Assembly: GCF_900639865.1 (NCBI RefSeq) | Contig: NZ_CAAAHX010000002.1 | Span: 1 to 64,000 of the forward strand | Direction: 5' to 3' | Length of the DNA stretch: 64,000 nt | DNA from: Legionella gresilensis | GTDB lineage: Bacteria; Pseudomonadota; Gammaproteobacteria; Legionellales; Legionellaceae | In this document: positions 17,875 through 26,329 of the stretch, in pieces | How the letters are laid out: the number at the start of each line of letters is the position of its first letter | How positions within the stretch are numbered: position 1 is the first letter of the stretch | The notes under the pieces: generated by a model | What the model saw: the letters and a program-made list of their open reading frames with translations, nothing else | Databases searched by the model: none | Told to the model about the DNA's origin: nothing | Program-made: the position numbers and the translations under genes

Positions 17875-19359
17875 ATGGCGACTCGACCAGACGAAGTATT
17901 TAAGAATGATGATTCGCAAATCGAAACTAGAGCATCAAGGGAGTTTAGACATCGTAAAGATAAAAACGATGTAAACGATGTAAGCGATGGGCGTGATTTC
18001 AAAACTTGGTATCATCCAGATGATGCCCAAAGGCTAGTCTGGAAATATTATAATGATATAAAAAATAATTTTCCATTTGATACTAACCAATCTATTAAAG
18101 ATGTTATGTTACCGCCTTATGTATCTTTTGATGGTTATGAAATTAATGTAGTTAATTTTTTTACTGTATTAATTAACTTTTTTCAGCAAGCAAAAAATCA
18201 ACATAAAGTTTTTTTGCCGTTTATAGTTAAGCCAGAAACAGGTGGTGCACATTATATAGCTGGTTTTTTAAAAAGAAATCCTGAAGGTAAAATAGATATC
18301 ATTATTTTTAATCCAGTAGGATTAGATAATGATAGAATAGGTACTGAATTAGCTAACCTTGATAAAGAAAATCTTAACATAGCTAATATTATTTCGTCGC
18401 CACATACAATTCAAAGTATTGAAAATGACAAGGGTCTGCTTGCCTCTTGCGGTCCAATTTGTGTAGAGTTTTTAAGAATAGCGATGTCTAATCTAGATTG
18501 GTTATCGAGGCTTGATAAAGATTTTGAACTACCGTCAGATTTACTTGCTCCTTTGCAACAAGACTACCAAAAAACTGTAAAAGAATATCGTCTTAAGCAT
18601 GAGCAAGTATTAACGCAGGTTACCGAACAAGATCTAGATCAACTAGATGAAGATTACAAATTTATTATTCCTGTAATGTTTGATGGATTATCGGCTTGGA
18701 TAAAACAAAAGGATCTAAAAGTTACAAACGAATTTGACGAAGATGATCCGCTCTTAGAAGATGATTACGACTTTGATAATCAATTGTATGATGCAAGTGA
18801 TGAAGAGGAAGTATTTAGCGATGGAGAAGAAGACCCAGATGACCAGAAAGAATTTACAGAGGATAGTATCCATACGCTATCAGCAAATCAAAGTTTAAAT
18901 CCTGAGATGACCATAGCCACTCCGTATTCATCTCCTAAGTTATTACCGCAGAAACAAGTGGAAAATAAAAGTGAGTTAGACCAATTAAACAACCAAACTA
19001 TAAAAAGGGTTGAAAATAACCAACGTCAGATGTTATTAGACGCTAATGTAAATGTAATTAAAGAAAATAATTTAAATAAAAGCACTGCCAGCTCTCCCCG
19101 CGGCGTGAAATATGTACAAGACGAAATTGATCGATTACGTAAAACTTCCAAAAGTTTTTTTGCCATTCGGTGTGAAAAAAAAGCAAAGCTTATTGAAACC
19201 GCTTTACAAGAAGCAATTGGAAAAGGTGACGATGTAAGAAATGACCAAGGCGTAAGAGCGGCCTTGGGCTATCATCGGATCTTTAGTTTTTTTGGTTTAA
19301 AGAAAGCAGATGCCTTACAACATATAGAAGAATCCTTAAATCTTCCAAAAAATCAATAA
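17875..19359 (+). CDS. Candidate CE-clan (Ulp1-like) cysteine protease with acidic tail
   Basis: 494 residues, no signal peptide. An order of motifs typical of clan CE (SUMO/ubiquitin-like proteases) can be read. GGAHYIAGF has His126. DIIIFNPVG on the following strand has Asn146 where Asp is usual. HTIQ has Gln180 for the oxyanion hole, and SCGPICVEF has Cys192. Residues about 270-330 are extremely acidic, followed by a Gln/Asn-rich linker. The C-terminal about 80 residues (KAKLIETALQEAI, VRAALGYHRIFSFFG) form a separate helical domain. If active it would cleave a ubiquitin-like or other host protein; an acyltransferase role is also possible in this clan. Assignment is by motif only. Confidence 0.6.
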   Translation: MATRPDEVFKNDDSQIETRASREFRHRKDKNDVNDVSDGRDFKTWYHPDDAQRLVWKYYNDIKNNFPFDTNQSIKDVMLPPYVSFDGYEINVVNFFTVLINFFQQAKNQHKVFLPFIVKPETGGAHYIAGFLKRNPEGKIDIIIFNPVGLDNDRIGTELANLDKENLNIANIISSPHTIQSIENDKGLLASCGPICVEFLRIAMSNLDWLSRLDKDFELPSDLLAPLQQDYQKTVKEYRLKHEQVLTQVTEQDLDQLDEDYKFIIPVMFDGLSAWIKQKDLKVTNEFDEDDPLLEDDYDFDNQLYDASDEEEVFSDGEEDPDDQKEFTEDSIHTLSANQSLNPEMTIATPYSSPKLLPQKQVENKSELDQLNNQTIKRVENNQRQMLLDANVNVIKENNLNKSTASSPRGVKYVQDEIDRLRKTSKSFFAIRCEKKAKLIETALQEAIGKGDDVRNDQGVRAALGYHRIFSFFGLKKADALQHIEESLNLPKNQ

Positions 19360-19369
19360 TAATTAAGAA

Positions 19370-19395
19370 AACTTAGCCTTAATTAAGGCTAAGTT
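19370..19395. terminator. Perfect palindrome after the CE-clan gene
   Basis: AACTTAGCCTTAATTAAGGCTAAGTT is a complete 26-base palindrome just after the stop at 19359. It could fold as a terminator hairpin but has no T-run after it, so it may instead stabilise the transcript end. Confidence 0.45.
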
Positions 19396-19615
19396 AATCC
19401 TTGGGCAAGAGGTCTATTGGTTAATTTCACTATTTTACTTCTATACTTAACTCATAAGCTGGTCTAAATTTAAACAAATATTAATTCAAGCTAATTAGTG
19501 TATACTAAAAGGGACATGACTGTAGAAGTTGTTGTTTTTAATAGAAAATTATTACCTTTAATTAATGACATGATTTTAACTCTGAACTGTTTTATTGAGG
19601 TATAAGGAGAATAAA

Positions 19616-20089
19616 ATGAGTATTTTTACTTATCTAAAAAAAGATCATAGAGTAGCTAAAGAACTAATTAATAAAATATTACATTTAGATCCGCATGCTA
19701 CTGAGGAGCGGGATGATTTATTTAACCAATTAAAAAAAGAAATTATTATTCACAGCAAGGCTGAAGAAAAGGTATTTTATAAGCCTTTAAAAAAGGAAGA
19801 GGCAACTAAAGAAGAAATTCCTCATGCTAAAGAAGAGCATGAGGAAGTTGAGCAAATGTTAGAGCGTTTATCAGATAAATCTTTAAATGGCGCTGCTTGG
19901 TCAAAGCTATTTCAAAAAATGGCAGATTCTTTAATGCATCATATTGAAGAAGAAGAAAATGAAATTTTTAAAGATGCTAAAAAAGAGTTATCTTCTAACG
20001 AAGCACAGGAAATGGAATTAGCGATGCAAAAGGAAAAAAGAACTATTGAAAAGAAAATAGATATTCCACTTCGCAATGAAGATAAGTAA
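19616..20089 (+). CDS. Hemerythrin HHE-domain protein
   Basis: A four-helix-bundle protein expected to bind a di-iron centre through His and Glu. The visible ligands follow the HHE pattern: KKDHRVAKEL, IIHSKAEEKVFY, AKEEHEEVEQML and LMHHIEEEENEIF. Such proteins sense or scavenge O2, NO or iron. A longer frame begins at a TTG (19595), but the ATG at 19616 has AAGGAG 7 bases upstream and is the likely start (157 residues). The Lys/Glu content is very high. It opens a cluster with a DUF2383 protein, two Thr/Gly-rich proteins and Ku, which suggests a stress role. Confidence 0.88.
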   Translation: MSIFTYLKKDHRVAKELINKILHLDPHATEERDDLFNQLKKEIIIHSKAEEKVFYKPLKKEEATKEEIPHAKEEHEEVEQMLERLSDKSLNGAAWSKLFQKMADSLMHHIEEEENEIFKDAKKELSSNEAQEMELAMQKEKRTIEKKIDIPLRNEDK

Positions 20090-20158
20090 AAGGTAAGTTT
20101 GGAATATAAAGAGATAAAGGCTCTTTATGTCGTTAAATAAACGATATCCCGAAACTTA

Positions 20159-20188
20159 TTGGGGATAAAATTATTGTTTTATCCCCAA
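20159..20188. terminator. Stem-loop between hemerythrin and DUF2383 genes
   Basis: TTGGGGATAAAA, a 6-base loop, and TTTTATCCCCAA form a perfect 12-bp stem. A weaker ATAAAGAG/CTCTTTAT hairpin precedes it at about 20106. The T residues lie inside the stem, so termination is likely but not certain. Confidence 0.6.
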
Positions 20189-20323
20189 ACTTGATTTCCT
20201 GGAATCGCTTGCTAATTATTAAATTTGTAATATTATGATAAAGGACTTTATCTTGAAGTAAAAAGGATTTACTGAGGTATCGTTTGATATAGATGTCAAT
20301 AAATTATAAACAAGGGAATGATA

Positions 20324-20773
20324 ATGACAACATTAGTTGGAACCCAAGAGCATTTTAAGGATGCCTTATACGAACTTTGTGAACTTGATTATGATGCTAT
20401 TGAAGCTTATGAAGCAGCTATCAATCGAGTTGATAATGCTGAGTACCGTAGTAAGTTAACTGAATTTAAAAATGATCATCAAAGACATGTCCAAGAAATA
20501 ACAGCACTCTTAGAAAGCCACCAAGAAAAAGCACCTGATGGACCTAGCCTTAAACAATTACTTACCCAAGGTAAAGTAGTATTAGCAAATATGCTTGGTG
20601 ATGAAGTTATTCTAAAAGCAATGATAAGTAATGAAGTAGATACAAATACAGCTTACGAACGCATTAATTCTCATCAATATATATGGCCTGACGCTGTTGA
20701 AATATTAAGCCGCGGTTGGGCTGATGAAAGACGACATAAGCAATGGCTAGAATCAGTAACAAGTCAACGCTAA
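20324..20773 (+). CDS. PA2169/DUF2383-type four-helix-bundle protein
   Basis: About 150 residues. The pattern LYELCELDYDAIEAYEAAI, DHQRHVQEI and WADERRHKQWL fits the DUF2383/PA2169 ferritin-like family, with Glu and His placed to bind metal. Family members are found in stress-induced gene sets; the exact activity is not known. AAGGGA lies 6-7 bases before the ATG at 20324, which is why that start is preferred to the ATG at 20318. It is downstream of the hemerythrin gene and upstream of the Thr/Gly-rich genes. Confidence 0.8.
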   Translation: MTTLVGTQEHFKDALYELCELDYDAIEAYEAAINRVDNAEYRSKLTEFKNDHQRHVQEITALLESHQEKAPDGPSLKQLLTQGKVVLANMLGDEVILKAMISNEVDTNTAYERINSHQYIWPDAVEILSRGWADERRHKQWLESVTSQR

Positions 20774-20869
20774 ATAACAATTCAACTTGGGATTAGAAAG
20801 AGAGTTTAAATTCCTGATCATTTCTAAAATAGAAAAATGTTTAAATTAACAAATAAAGGAGTCGCTGCT

Positions 20870-21379
20870 ATGAAACGGATACTTTCAGTAATGCTTACTA
20901 CTATAGTCTTTTCTTCTGTTAATGCTGCTGCATCTTCTGATGCAGATACAACAAATGATTCGTCAAATGGTAGTTATTCTACCACTACCGGCACAGGTGC
21001 TGATACTACAGGCACAAATACAGGTACAGGTATCGATACCACTGGTGCAACTACTGGCACAGATAATTCTGGTATTGATAATTCTATGGGTACTGATACT
21101 ACAGGTGGTGATGTAACAGGCACCGATCCTATAGGTGATGGTATGAATGATACTATGACTACGGGTAGTGGTGTAGATACGAATGGCACAGGTACTGATA
21201 TGGGTACTGATGCCTCAGGTAATACAGATAGCTCTATGGGCAATGGTGCTTCAGGCACTTCAACAGGTGGCTCTATGGGTACAGGCACTACAGGTGGAAC
21301 TGGTACAACAGGTGGTTCAATGGGCACAGGCACTACAGGCGGCACGGGAACTGGTGGTGCAGGCGGAGCTGGGCAATAA
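20870..21379 (+). CDS. Secreted Thr/Gly/Asp-rich low-complexity protein
   Basis: The ATG at 20870 has AAGGAG before it (the longer frame from 20837 is unlikely). A signal peptide (MKRILSVMLTTIVFSSVNAA) is followed by about 150 residues composed almost only of Thr, Gly, Asp, Ser and Asn in GTGTD/TTGG/DNSMGTD repeats. No domain can be named. The region is probably disordered and could be a surface or periplasmic hydrophilic protein of desiccation/stress type. The DNA repeats (ACAGGC/GGTACT) make it prone to length change. The same composition recurs in the next gene. Confidence 0.7.
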   Translation: MKRILSVMLTTIVFSSVNAAASSDADTTNDSSNGSYSTTTGTGADTTGTNTGTGIDTTGATTGTDNSGIDNSMGTDTTGGDVTGTDPIGDGMNDTMTTGSGVDTNGTGTDMGTDASGNTDSSMGNGASGTSTGGSMGTGTTGGTGTTGGSMGTGTTGGTGTGGAGGAGQ

Positions 21380-21419
21380 GATTAATTTATTTAAATAATT
21401 ATGATTCAAGGAGAATAAC

Positions 21420-21644
21420 ATGGTTAACAATGAGCGTACGGGAATTTTAACGATAATCGGAATTATTATTATCGCTGCACTTGTGCTTTATTTCTTATTT
21501 GGCCGTCATACTGATACTACTACCACAACAGGTACTACCACGACGACTACTGGAACCACTGGTACTGGTACTACAGGTACTGGTACTACAGGTGGAGATA
21601 CAACTGGCGGTAGCGCTACTGGAACAGGTGGTGGCGCTCAATAA
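21420..21644 (+). CDS. Small membrane protein with Thr/Gly-rich tail
   Basis: 74 residues. One transmembrane helix (about 9-27, ILTIIGIIIIAALVLYFLF) is followed by Arg-His and a Thr/Gly-only tail of about 45 residues that repeats TGTTGTGTTG. AAGGAGA lies ahead of the ATG. The tail composition matches the protein just upstream, so the two probably act together, for example in the cell envelope, although no function is known. Confidence 0.65.
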   Translation: MVNNERTGILTIIGIIIIAALVLYFLFGRHTDTTTTTGTTTTTTGTTGTGTTGTGTTGGDTTGGSATGTGGGAQ

Positions 21645-21967
21645 TCTAGAAAATCATCTGGATATGATACTCAGTAAATTTGCTGGGTATCATACTCTAT
21701 AAGTTCATCTCTAAGAATCAAACACATATGCCACAATAGAATTCTTGTATAACTTGCGTCTTTTTCTTTACAGCTGCGCTGTAAACATTCCTGTGGTGCT
21801 CCTATGATATGTAAATGCCACTTCTCAAAACGTTTACGCTTTGTACTAAAACAGGATTCACAGGTTAGGTAAGAACTCTATAAATTTCGAAAAGCAGGCT
21901 GATCTACTTCAGTATTTTATCCTATACTCAATTAAGGATTGATCTAACATCAATAACAGGAAGGATT
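21645..21967. other. Intergenic region upstream of ku
   Basis: Contains a stem-loop at about 21664-21694 (ATGATACTCAG ... CTGGGTATCAT) that could end the Thr/Gly-rich transcript, though without a T-run. The rest, up to ku, has no open frame. AAGGA precedes the ku ATG. Confidence 0.45.
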
Positions 21968-22792
21968 ATGGCAAAACCAGTTTGGAAAGGATATATATCA
22001 TTTGGATTAGTCGCAATTCCTGTCAATTTATACCCTGTAGAGAAAAAAAATGAATTGCGTTTCCATCTTTTAGATGCACGCGATCAATCGCGGGTTCGCT
22101 ATGAACGTGTTAATGCAGAAACAGGCAAAGAAGTTCCTTGGGATGAAATTGTTAAAGCATATGAATTTCAAAAAGGTAATTATGTTGTTCTTGATGATGA
22201 GGATTTTAAGCACGCAGCACCAGAAGCTTTTAAATCGATTGATATAGAAGAATTTGTCGATTTAAGTGATATTAGCTGTCTTTATTTTGATAGGCCTTAT
22301 TACATGGTTCCAGATAGTTCTAATAAAAAGGCGTATGTTTTATTGCGGGAAGCTTTAAAGAAAACTGAAAAAGTTGGTATTGCTAAAATTGTCATTCGTA
22401 ATCGAGAGTATTTAACTTTAATTCTACCCCATGAAGAAGCTTTGATTTTATATGTTATTCGTTACCATCAGGAGATTCGTAATGAAAGCGAATTTGACTT
22501 TCCTAATGAGGGTTTGAAAGCTTATCATATTAATAATCGTGAAATAAAAATTGCTACTGATTTAATTCAGGAAATGAGTGCAAAATGGAAGCCAGAGAAA
22601 TATCATGATGAATATCGTGATGCATTAATGAAATGGATTGAGAAGAAGAAGCCGACAAAGTCAACGAAAAGAAAAGCAGAAGAGCCTAAGGAGAAAAATG
22701 ACGACTTAATTGACTTTATGGCGTTACTTAAAAATAGCCTTAAAAATACAAGTCGTCGTTCAACTAGTAAAGATGAGAAAAAAAGTCGATAA
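21968..22792 (+). CDS. ku: Bacterial Ku DNA-end-binding protein
   Basis: A homodimeric ring protein that binds double-strand DNA ends and recruits LigD for non-homologous end joining. 274 residues, standard. The N-terminus MAKPVWKGYISFGLVAIPVN is diagnostic, followed by the Ku core (RVRYERVNAETGKEV, EEFVDLSDISCLYFDRPYY, LILPHEEALILYVIRY). The C-terminal 40 residues are Lys-rich (KKKPTKSTKRKAEEPKEK), as in bacterial Ku DNA-binding tails. No ligD lies in this window, so the partner, if present, is elsewhere. The ORF follows a stress-type gene cluster, which fits use in non-dividing cells. Confidence 0.95.
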   Translation: MAKPVWKGYISFGLVAIPVNLYPVEKKNELRFHLLDARDQSRVRYERVNAETGKEVPWDEIVKAYEFQKGNYVVLDDEDFKHAAPEAFKSIDIEEFVDLSDISCLYFDRPYYMVPDSSNKKAYVLLREALKKTEKVGIAKIVIRNREYLTLILPHEEALILYVIRYHQEIRNESEFDFPNEGLKAYHINNREIKIATDLIQEMSAKWKPEKYHDEYRDALMKWIEKKKPTKSTKRKAEEPKEKNDDLIDFMALLKNSLKNTSRRSTSKDEKKSR

Positions 22793-22895
22793 ACTTATGT
22801 CTAATTAGGTGCTTTGACGCTCAGTTCTTACCTATCGTAACAACTAAGTGTCAACATATCCTATATAAAAATTTATAGTTCGCCAACTTTAGAGG

Positions 22896-23972
22896 TTATT
22901 CGACCACAATAGGTGGGAATCGGTCAGCGTAATTTAAAGGTTTCTTTGCTACATTAATGGCTAAATTTAATGCTGTTTTAGTAAAAATTGCTGCTAATTC
23001 GTTATTAGCTAATATTGCTGTAGGCTGGCCAATATCACAGTGATTGCGAATACGATGGTCTAAAGGTAATCGGCCAAGTAACGGAAGTTTAAAATTATAG
23101 GCTAACTTTTGTCCACCACCTTCACCAAATAACTTGTCTTGATGACCGCATTGACTACAAGTGTGATAAGACATATTTTCGACGATACCTAATACATCAA
23201 TATTTGTTTTTGCAAACATTTGAATTGCCTTCTGAGCATCTAGCGTTGCTACAGGCTGTGGTGTGGTAATAACAACTGCACCTGTTAAAGGAATTTTCTG
23301 CACTAAACTTAATTGAATATCACCAGTCCCGGGAGGAAGATCAATAAATAAATAATCTAGTTCATCCCATAAGGTTAAATCTAACATTTGTATGAGAGAT
23401 TTAGCAAGCATAGGGCCACGCCAGATTAATGCTTGTTCATCACTTGGCATGAGATAGCCAATTGACATTGCTTCAATACCATGCACTTTCACAGGTAAAT
23501 AGTGCTCTCCACTAATTTCAACTGGTTGATGCTGACCAAGCATTAAGGGAATACTAGGTCCATAAATATCAGCATCTAAAATTCCTACACGTGCGCCAGC
23601 ACGAGCTAATGCGATAGCTAAATTAACGGTCACAGTTGATTTACCTACGCCGCCTTTACCTGAGGCAATAGCAATTGTATTTTTAACACCACGTAATCCT
23701 TTGCCTGCTAATTGCGTTCGATGGGCTTTAATAAAAAAGTCTAGATTAACATCAACTTTTAAAGATGGATAAACATGTTCCAATTTTGCTTTAATAGTCG
23801 GTATGTAGTGGGTTTGTAAAAAATTAACAGGAAAACCTGCCTGTAGATAAACTCCAAGGTGATTTCCTTCTTTCTCTTCGTTAAGTTTCAAGCTCATTTC
23901 TGCTGCCGTTAAATTTAGAAGTTCATCTTTAGTTGTTTGTAAAACCTCGTCAGAGTAAGAAGAAATAGTCAT
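22896..23972 (-). CDS. mrp: Mrp/ApbC-type Fe-S cluster carrier ATPase
   Basis: A P-loop ATPase that carries and transfers iron-sulphur clusters. It has the deviant Walker A ASGKGGVGKSTVTVNLA, ILDADIYGPSIPLMLG, and LFIDLPPGTGDIQLSL. The CxxC pair in HTCSQCGHQ can hold the bridging cluster. The N-terminal MIP18/DUF59-like part (about 1-90) is present in short form. 358 residues, typical length. Convergent with ku and divergent from the secreted gene at 24066. The gene is usually a single unit near metG in gammaproteobacteria; metG is not seen here. Confidence 0.93.
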   Translation of the reverse strand: MTISSYSDEVLQTTKDELLNLTAAEMSLKLNEEKEGNHLGVYLQAGFPVNFLQTHYIPTIKAKLEHVYPSLKVDVNLDFFIKAHRTQLAGKGLRGVKNTIAIASGKGGVGKSTVTVNLAIALARAGARVGILDADIYGPSIPLMLGQHQPVEISGEHYLPVKVHGIEAMSIGYLMPSDEQALIWRGPMLAKSLIQMLDLTLWDELDYLFIDLPPGTGDIQLSLVQKIPLTGAVVITTPQPVATLDAQKAIQMFAKTNIDVLGIVENMSYHTCSQCGHQDKLFGEGGGQKLAYNFKLPLLGRLPLDHRIRNHCDIGQPTAILANNELAAIFTKTALNLAINVAKKPLNYADRFPPIVVE

Positions 23973-24065
23973 GGTAATAATAGGGTAATTATTTTTAGAC
24001 TATAATAACTGAATTGATTTATTTGTAAATTGACCAATTTCAATTAAATAATTTTAAGGATGATC

Positions 24066-24575
24066 ATGAAATTATTAAAAATAATTCTAATCGTAACTGC
24101 TGGGTTCTATTGTTACCCTTTATTTGCAGAGTCGCAACAATTAGCTTGTCCTGACTTAAAACAAACATCTCTTATTGGAAAGGATTTAAAACAAGATTTT
24201 GAAGAAAAATTATGTAAAAAACCGATGTCGCCTACACGCGTAAAATGGATAGTAAAAAATAGTTTACCTAAAGTATTAAATAAAGAATTTCTAGGTGCTG
24301 AGCCTCCTGAAAATTGGGAAACATTAATTAATAACTTGATTGATTCTTGTTATCAACAGGGCGATTTATGTAAAAAAGAAATACAGCATAAGGTCAATAA
24401 TTGTTTAAAAAGTTCTATTCCTTTGTTGATAGTTCAATTAGGACCATGGTTTGGTGATAATTGTGAGGCAATTAATCAAACTGTTATTAAAAATTGGGTG
24501 ATTAAAAAAAGTGTTATTGATCAATTAATAAAAGAAGAATCAGCATCTTCAGTTAATCAAGATAAGATAGATTAA
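24066..24575 (+). CDS. Secreted Cys-rich hypothetical protein
   Basis: About 169 residues. A Sec signal peptide (LLKIILIVTAGFYCYPLFA) is followed by a mature domain with six spaced Cys (LACPDL, EKLCKK, DSCYQQ, DLCKKE, NCLKSS, DNCEAI), which could make three disulphides in the periplasm. The spacing recalls saposin-type helical domains, but this is not established. AAGGA supports the ATG at 24066 rather than 24060. It is divergent from mrp and followed 60 bases later by an unknown helical protein. Confidence 0.6.
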   Translation: MKLLKIILIVTAGFYCYPLFAESQQLACPDLKQTSLIGKDLKQDFEEKLCKKPMSPTRVKWIVKNSLPKVLNKEFLGAEPPENWETLINNLIDSCYQQGDLCKKEIQHKVNNCLKSSIPLLIVQLGPWFGDNCEAINQTVIKNWVIKKSVIDQLIKEESASSVNQDKID

Positions 24576-24638
24576 TTTATAAATTTAATTTACTCAAATT
24601 GATAGAATATGATTTCTTATTGACATAAATTTATCATT

Positions 24639-25934
24639 ATGGATAATAGCGAACCAAATCTTGGTCTACTATTTAAAATTATGAGATTTCAATCTTCTAA
24701 GTCATTAAAAATATGTTTAGATAAGCAGTTACCGAGCGCTTTGAGAATTAAAGTTCAAAACTTTTTTAGTTTTTTACCTTTCGTTTCGCCTATTGATGAA
24801 CGAATAAACGAGTTAAGAAATTTAATTGATCAAGCTAAAATTAATAAACAAGATTATAGATATTGTAAATACTATGAGCTTCATATAAATTATTTTTTAT
24901 CTAACCTTAAGCTTTTTTATCATTATTCTCGTAAAGAATCAGCCTACACTCAGTCGTTGCGAGATGGTAAAAATTCATTTAAAAATATAAAAGAAAATTT
25001 GTCGCCAGTTACTGCAAAACGCAATGAGGTTAGTTTAATTAATAGTACTAAGCTTTTTAATAGTTATTTAGTCCAAATAGAGAGTTTTCTAAAAGAAGAT
25101 AACTTTCAGGAAAAAATAGAGAAATTGTTAAAAACCTTAGAAACTAAAGAATTACATATTAAGCTAGCAAAAGAGTTAATTTCTCAGGCACGCGCTAAAC
25201 CCTTTCTATCAAAATTAACGCAAAGTGCGCTAATTATTATTGATAAACTTAATCTTGAACAAGAACAACTAGTCAGCTATGTATTTGATGACTTAAAGAA
25301 TGATCAAGCTTTAGATAATTATTACTTTTATTTAATGCAAAAAGCTGAAGCCTATAAGTTAACCCTCCTTGAGTTAATAGATGATTTAGGAAGTAGCAAA
25401 GCTAGTAAAGAACCATGTCTTTATAAATTACAACGTGATTTCTTGCAGATGAAGCATCCCTTAAATCAGCTTTGCGACAATGGCGTTATCCAAGAAAAAG
25501 AAGAAGCTATTGATAGTTTTATAAAGCACTTTAATTTATGGCGTGCTGAGCAGCAAGCCAAGCTTACTACAACGCCACAGGATGTAAAAATTAAAACTTT
25601 ATTACAGCAGCTTACTCAATGTATCGAACAAATTAAATTCTATATAAAAATTTTACACAAACCTATTTTAAAAGATAAGTATTATCAAGATCAGATAGCA
25701 GAAACAAAAGCACGAAAGATCTATTATGATCGCAAGGAATTTGAAGAAGATTTAGAATATAACCGAATAGATAAAATTTCAGAGCAAAGATTATATGAGT
25801 TATATCCTAATGATGATGATTTTATCAAGCAGTTGCAAAAATGTCGTCAGCAGGGGATAAAAGTTTTTGATGCAAAAGAGTTAAAGCATCAGGAAGAAAC
25901 TAGCTTTTCCAAAGCTTCGGTGTTAAGTATTTAA
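24639..25934 (+). CDS. Large helical/coiled-coil protein of unknown function
   Basis: 431 residues, no signal peptide or membrane helix. Composition is rich in Lys, Leu, Glu and Gln, and the sequence is almost wholly helical by pattern, with coiled-coil stretches (about 60-130, 150-200, 290-360). No catalytic motif seen. Such proteins are frequent among Legionella effectors but the sequence does not prove it. No ribosome binding site is obvious. It follows the secreted Cys-rich gene on the same strand with a 60-base gap and may be co-transcribed. Confidence 0.5.
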   Translation: MDNSEPNLGLLFKIMRFQSSKSLKICLDKQLPSALRIKVQNFFSFLPFVSPIDERINELRNLIDQAKINKQDYRYCKYYELHINYFLSNLKLFYHYSRKESAYTQSLRDGKNSFKNIKENLSPVTAKRNEVSLINSTKLFNSYLVQIESFLKEDNFQEKIEKLLKTLETKELHIKLAKELISQARAKPFLSKLTQSALIIIDKLNLEQEQLVSYVFDDLKNDQALDNYYFYLMQKAEAYKLTLLELIDDLGSSKASKEPCLYKLQRDFLQMKHPLNQLCDNGVIQEKEEAIDSFIKHFNLWRAEQQAKLTTTPQDVKIKTLLQQLTQCIEQIKFYIKILHKPILKDKYYQDQIAETKARKIYYDRKEFEEDLEYNRIDKISEQRLYELYPNDDDFIKQLQKCRQQGIKVFDAKELKHQEETSFSKASVLSI

Positions 25935-26329
25935 TATAAACTAAGTTATATTCTAACACCTAGCCCTGGTCACCTCCAAGCAGGCAATGCTTAAATTAAT
26001 TTAAAGTAACAACCTGCTGGTTTTATTGTTTACGTGTAAGGGCTAAATTACAGCCCTCTAACTTTTTTACCGCCTAAGTGGCTCGGCTTGTCCAAGGCAT
26101 GCAGGTGATGATGAAATTAACTGAAAGCAATCAACAACTTTCTGTCCTTAATTCCTATATTTTTAAAGGCGACCGATTTTATTCTAGATACCGCGACCAA
26201 GTCGCAGTACGTAGAGTCTAATGAGGTGCGGTACGCAGGGTCTAATGGATAGTCATGCGTAGTTAAAGTTAAACACAAAATAATGGCAGGTTAGTGGAAA
26301 AGAGATAAAAGATTTTTGTATTAATAGAA
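25935..26329. other. Intergenic region with terminator hairpin and repeat element
   Basis: AGGGCT ... AGCCCT at 26039-26057 followed by a T-rich stretch (CTAACTTTTTT) is a likely terminator. At about 26188-26220 lies CCGCGACCAAGTCGCAGTAC, a member of the small repeat family also seen near 48907 and 61000. TACGTAGAGTCTAATG and TACGCAGGGTCTAATG repeat directly here. No gene supported. Confidence 0.5.

Noticed and set aside
20974-21345. Pro/Val-rich minus-strand ORF
   Set aside because: It is the antisense of the Thr/Gly-rich low-complexity gene; repetitive DNA opens every frame.
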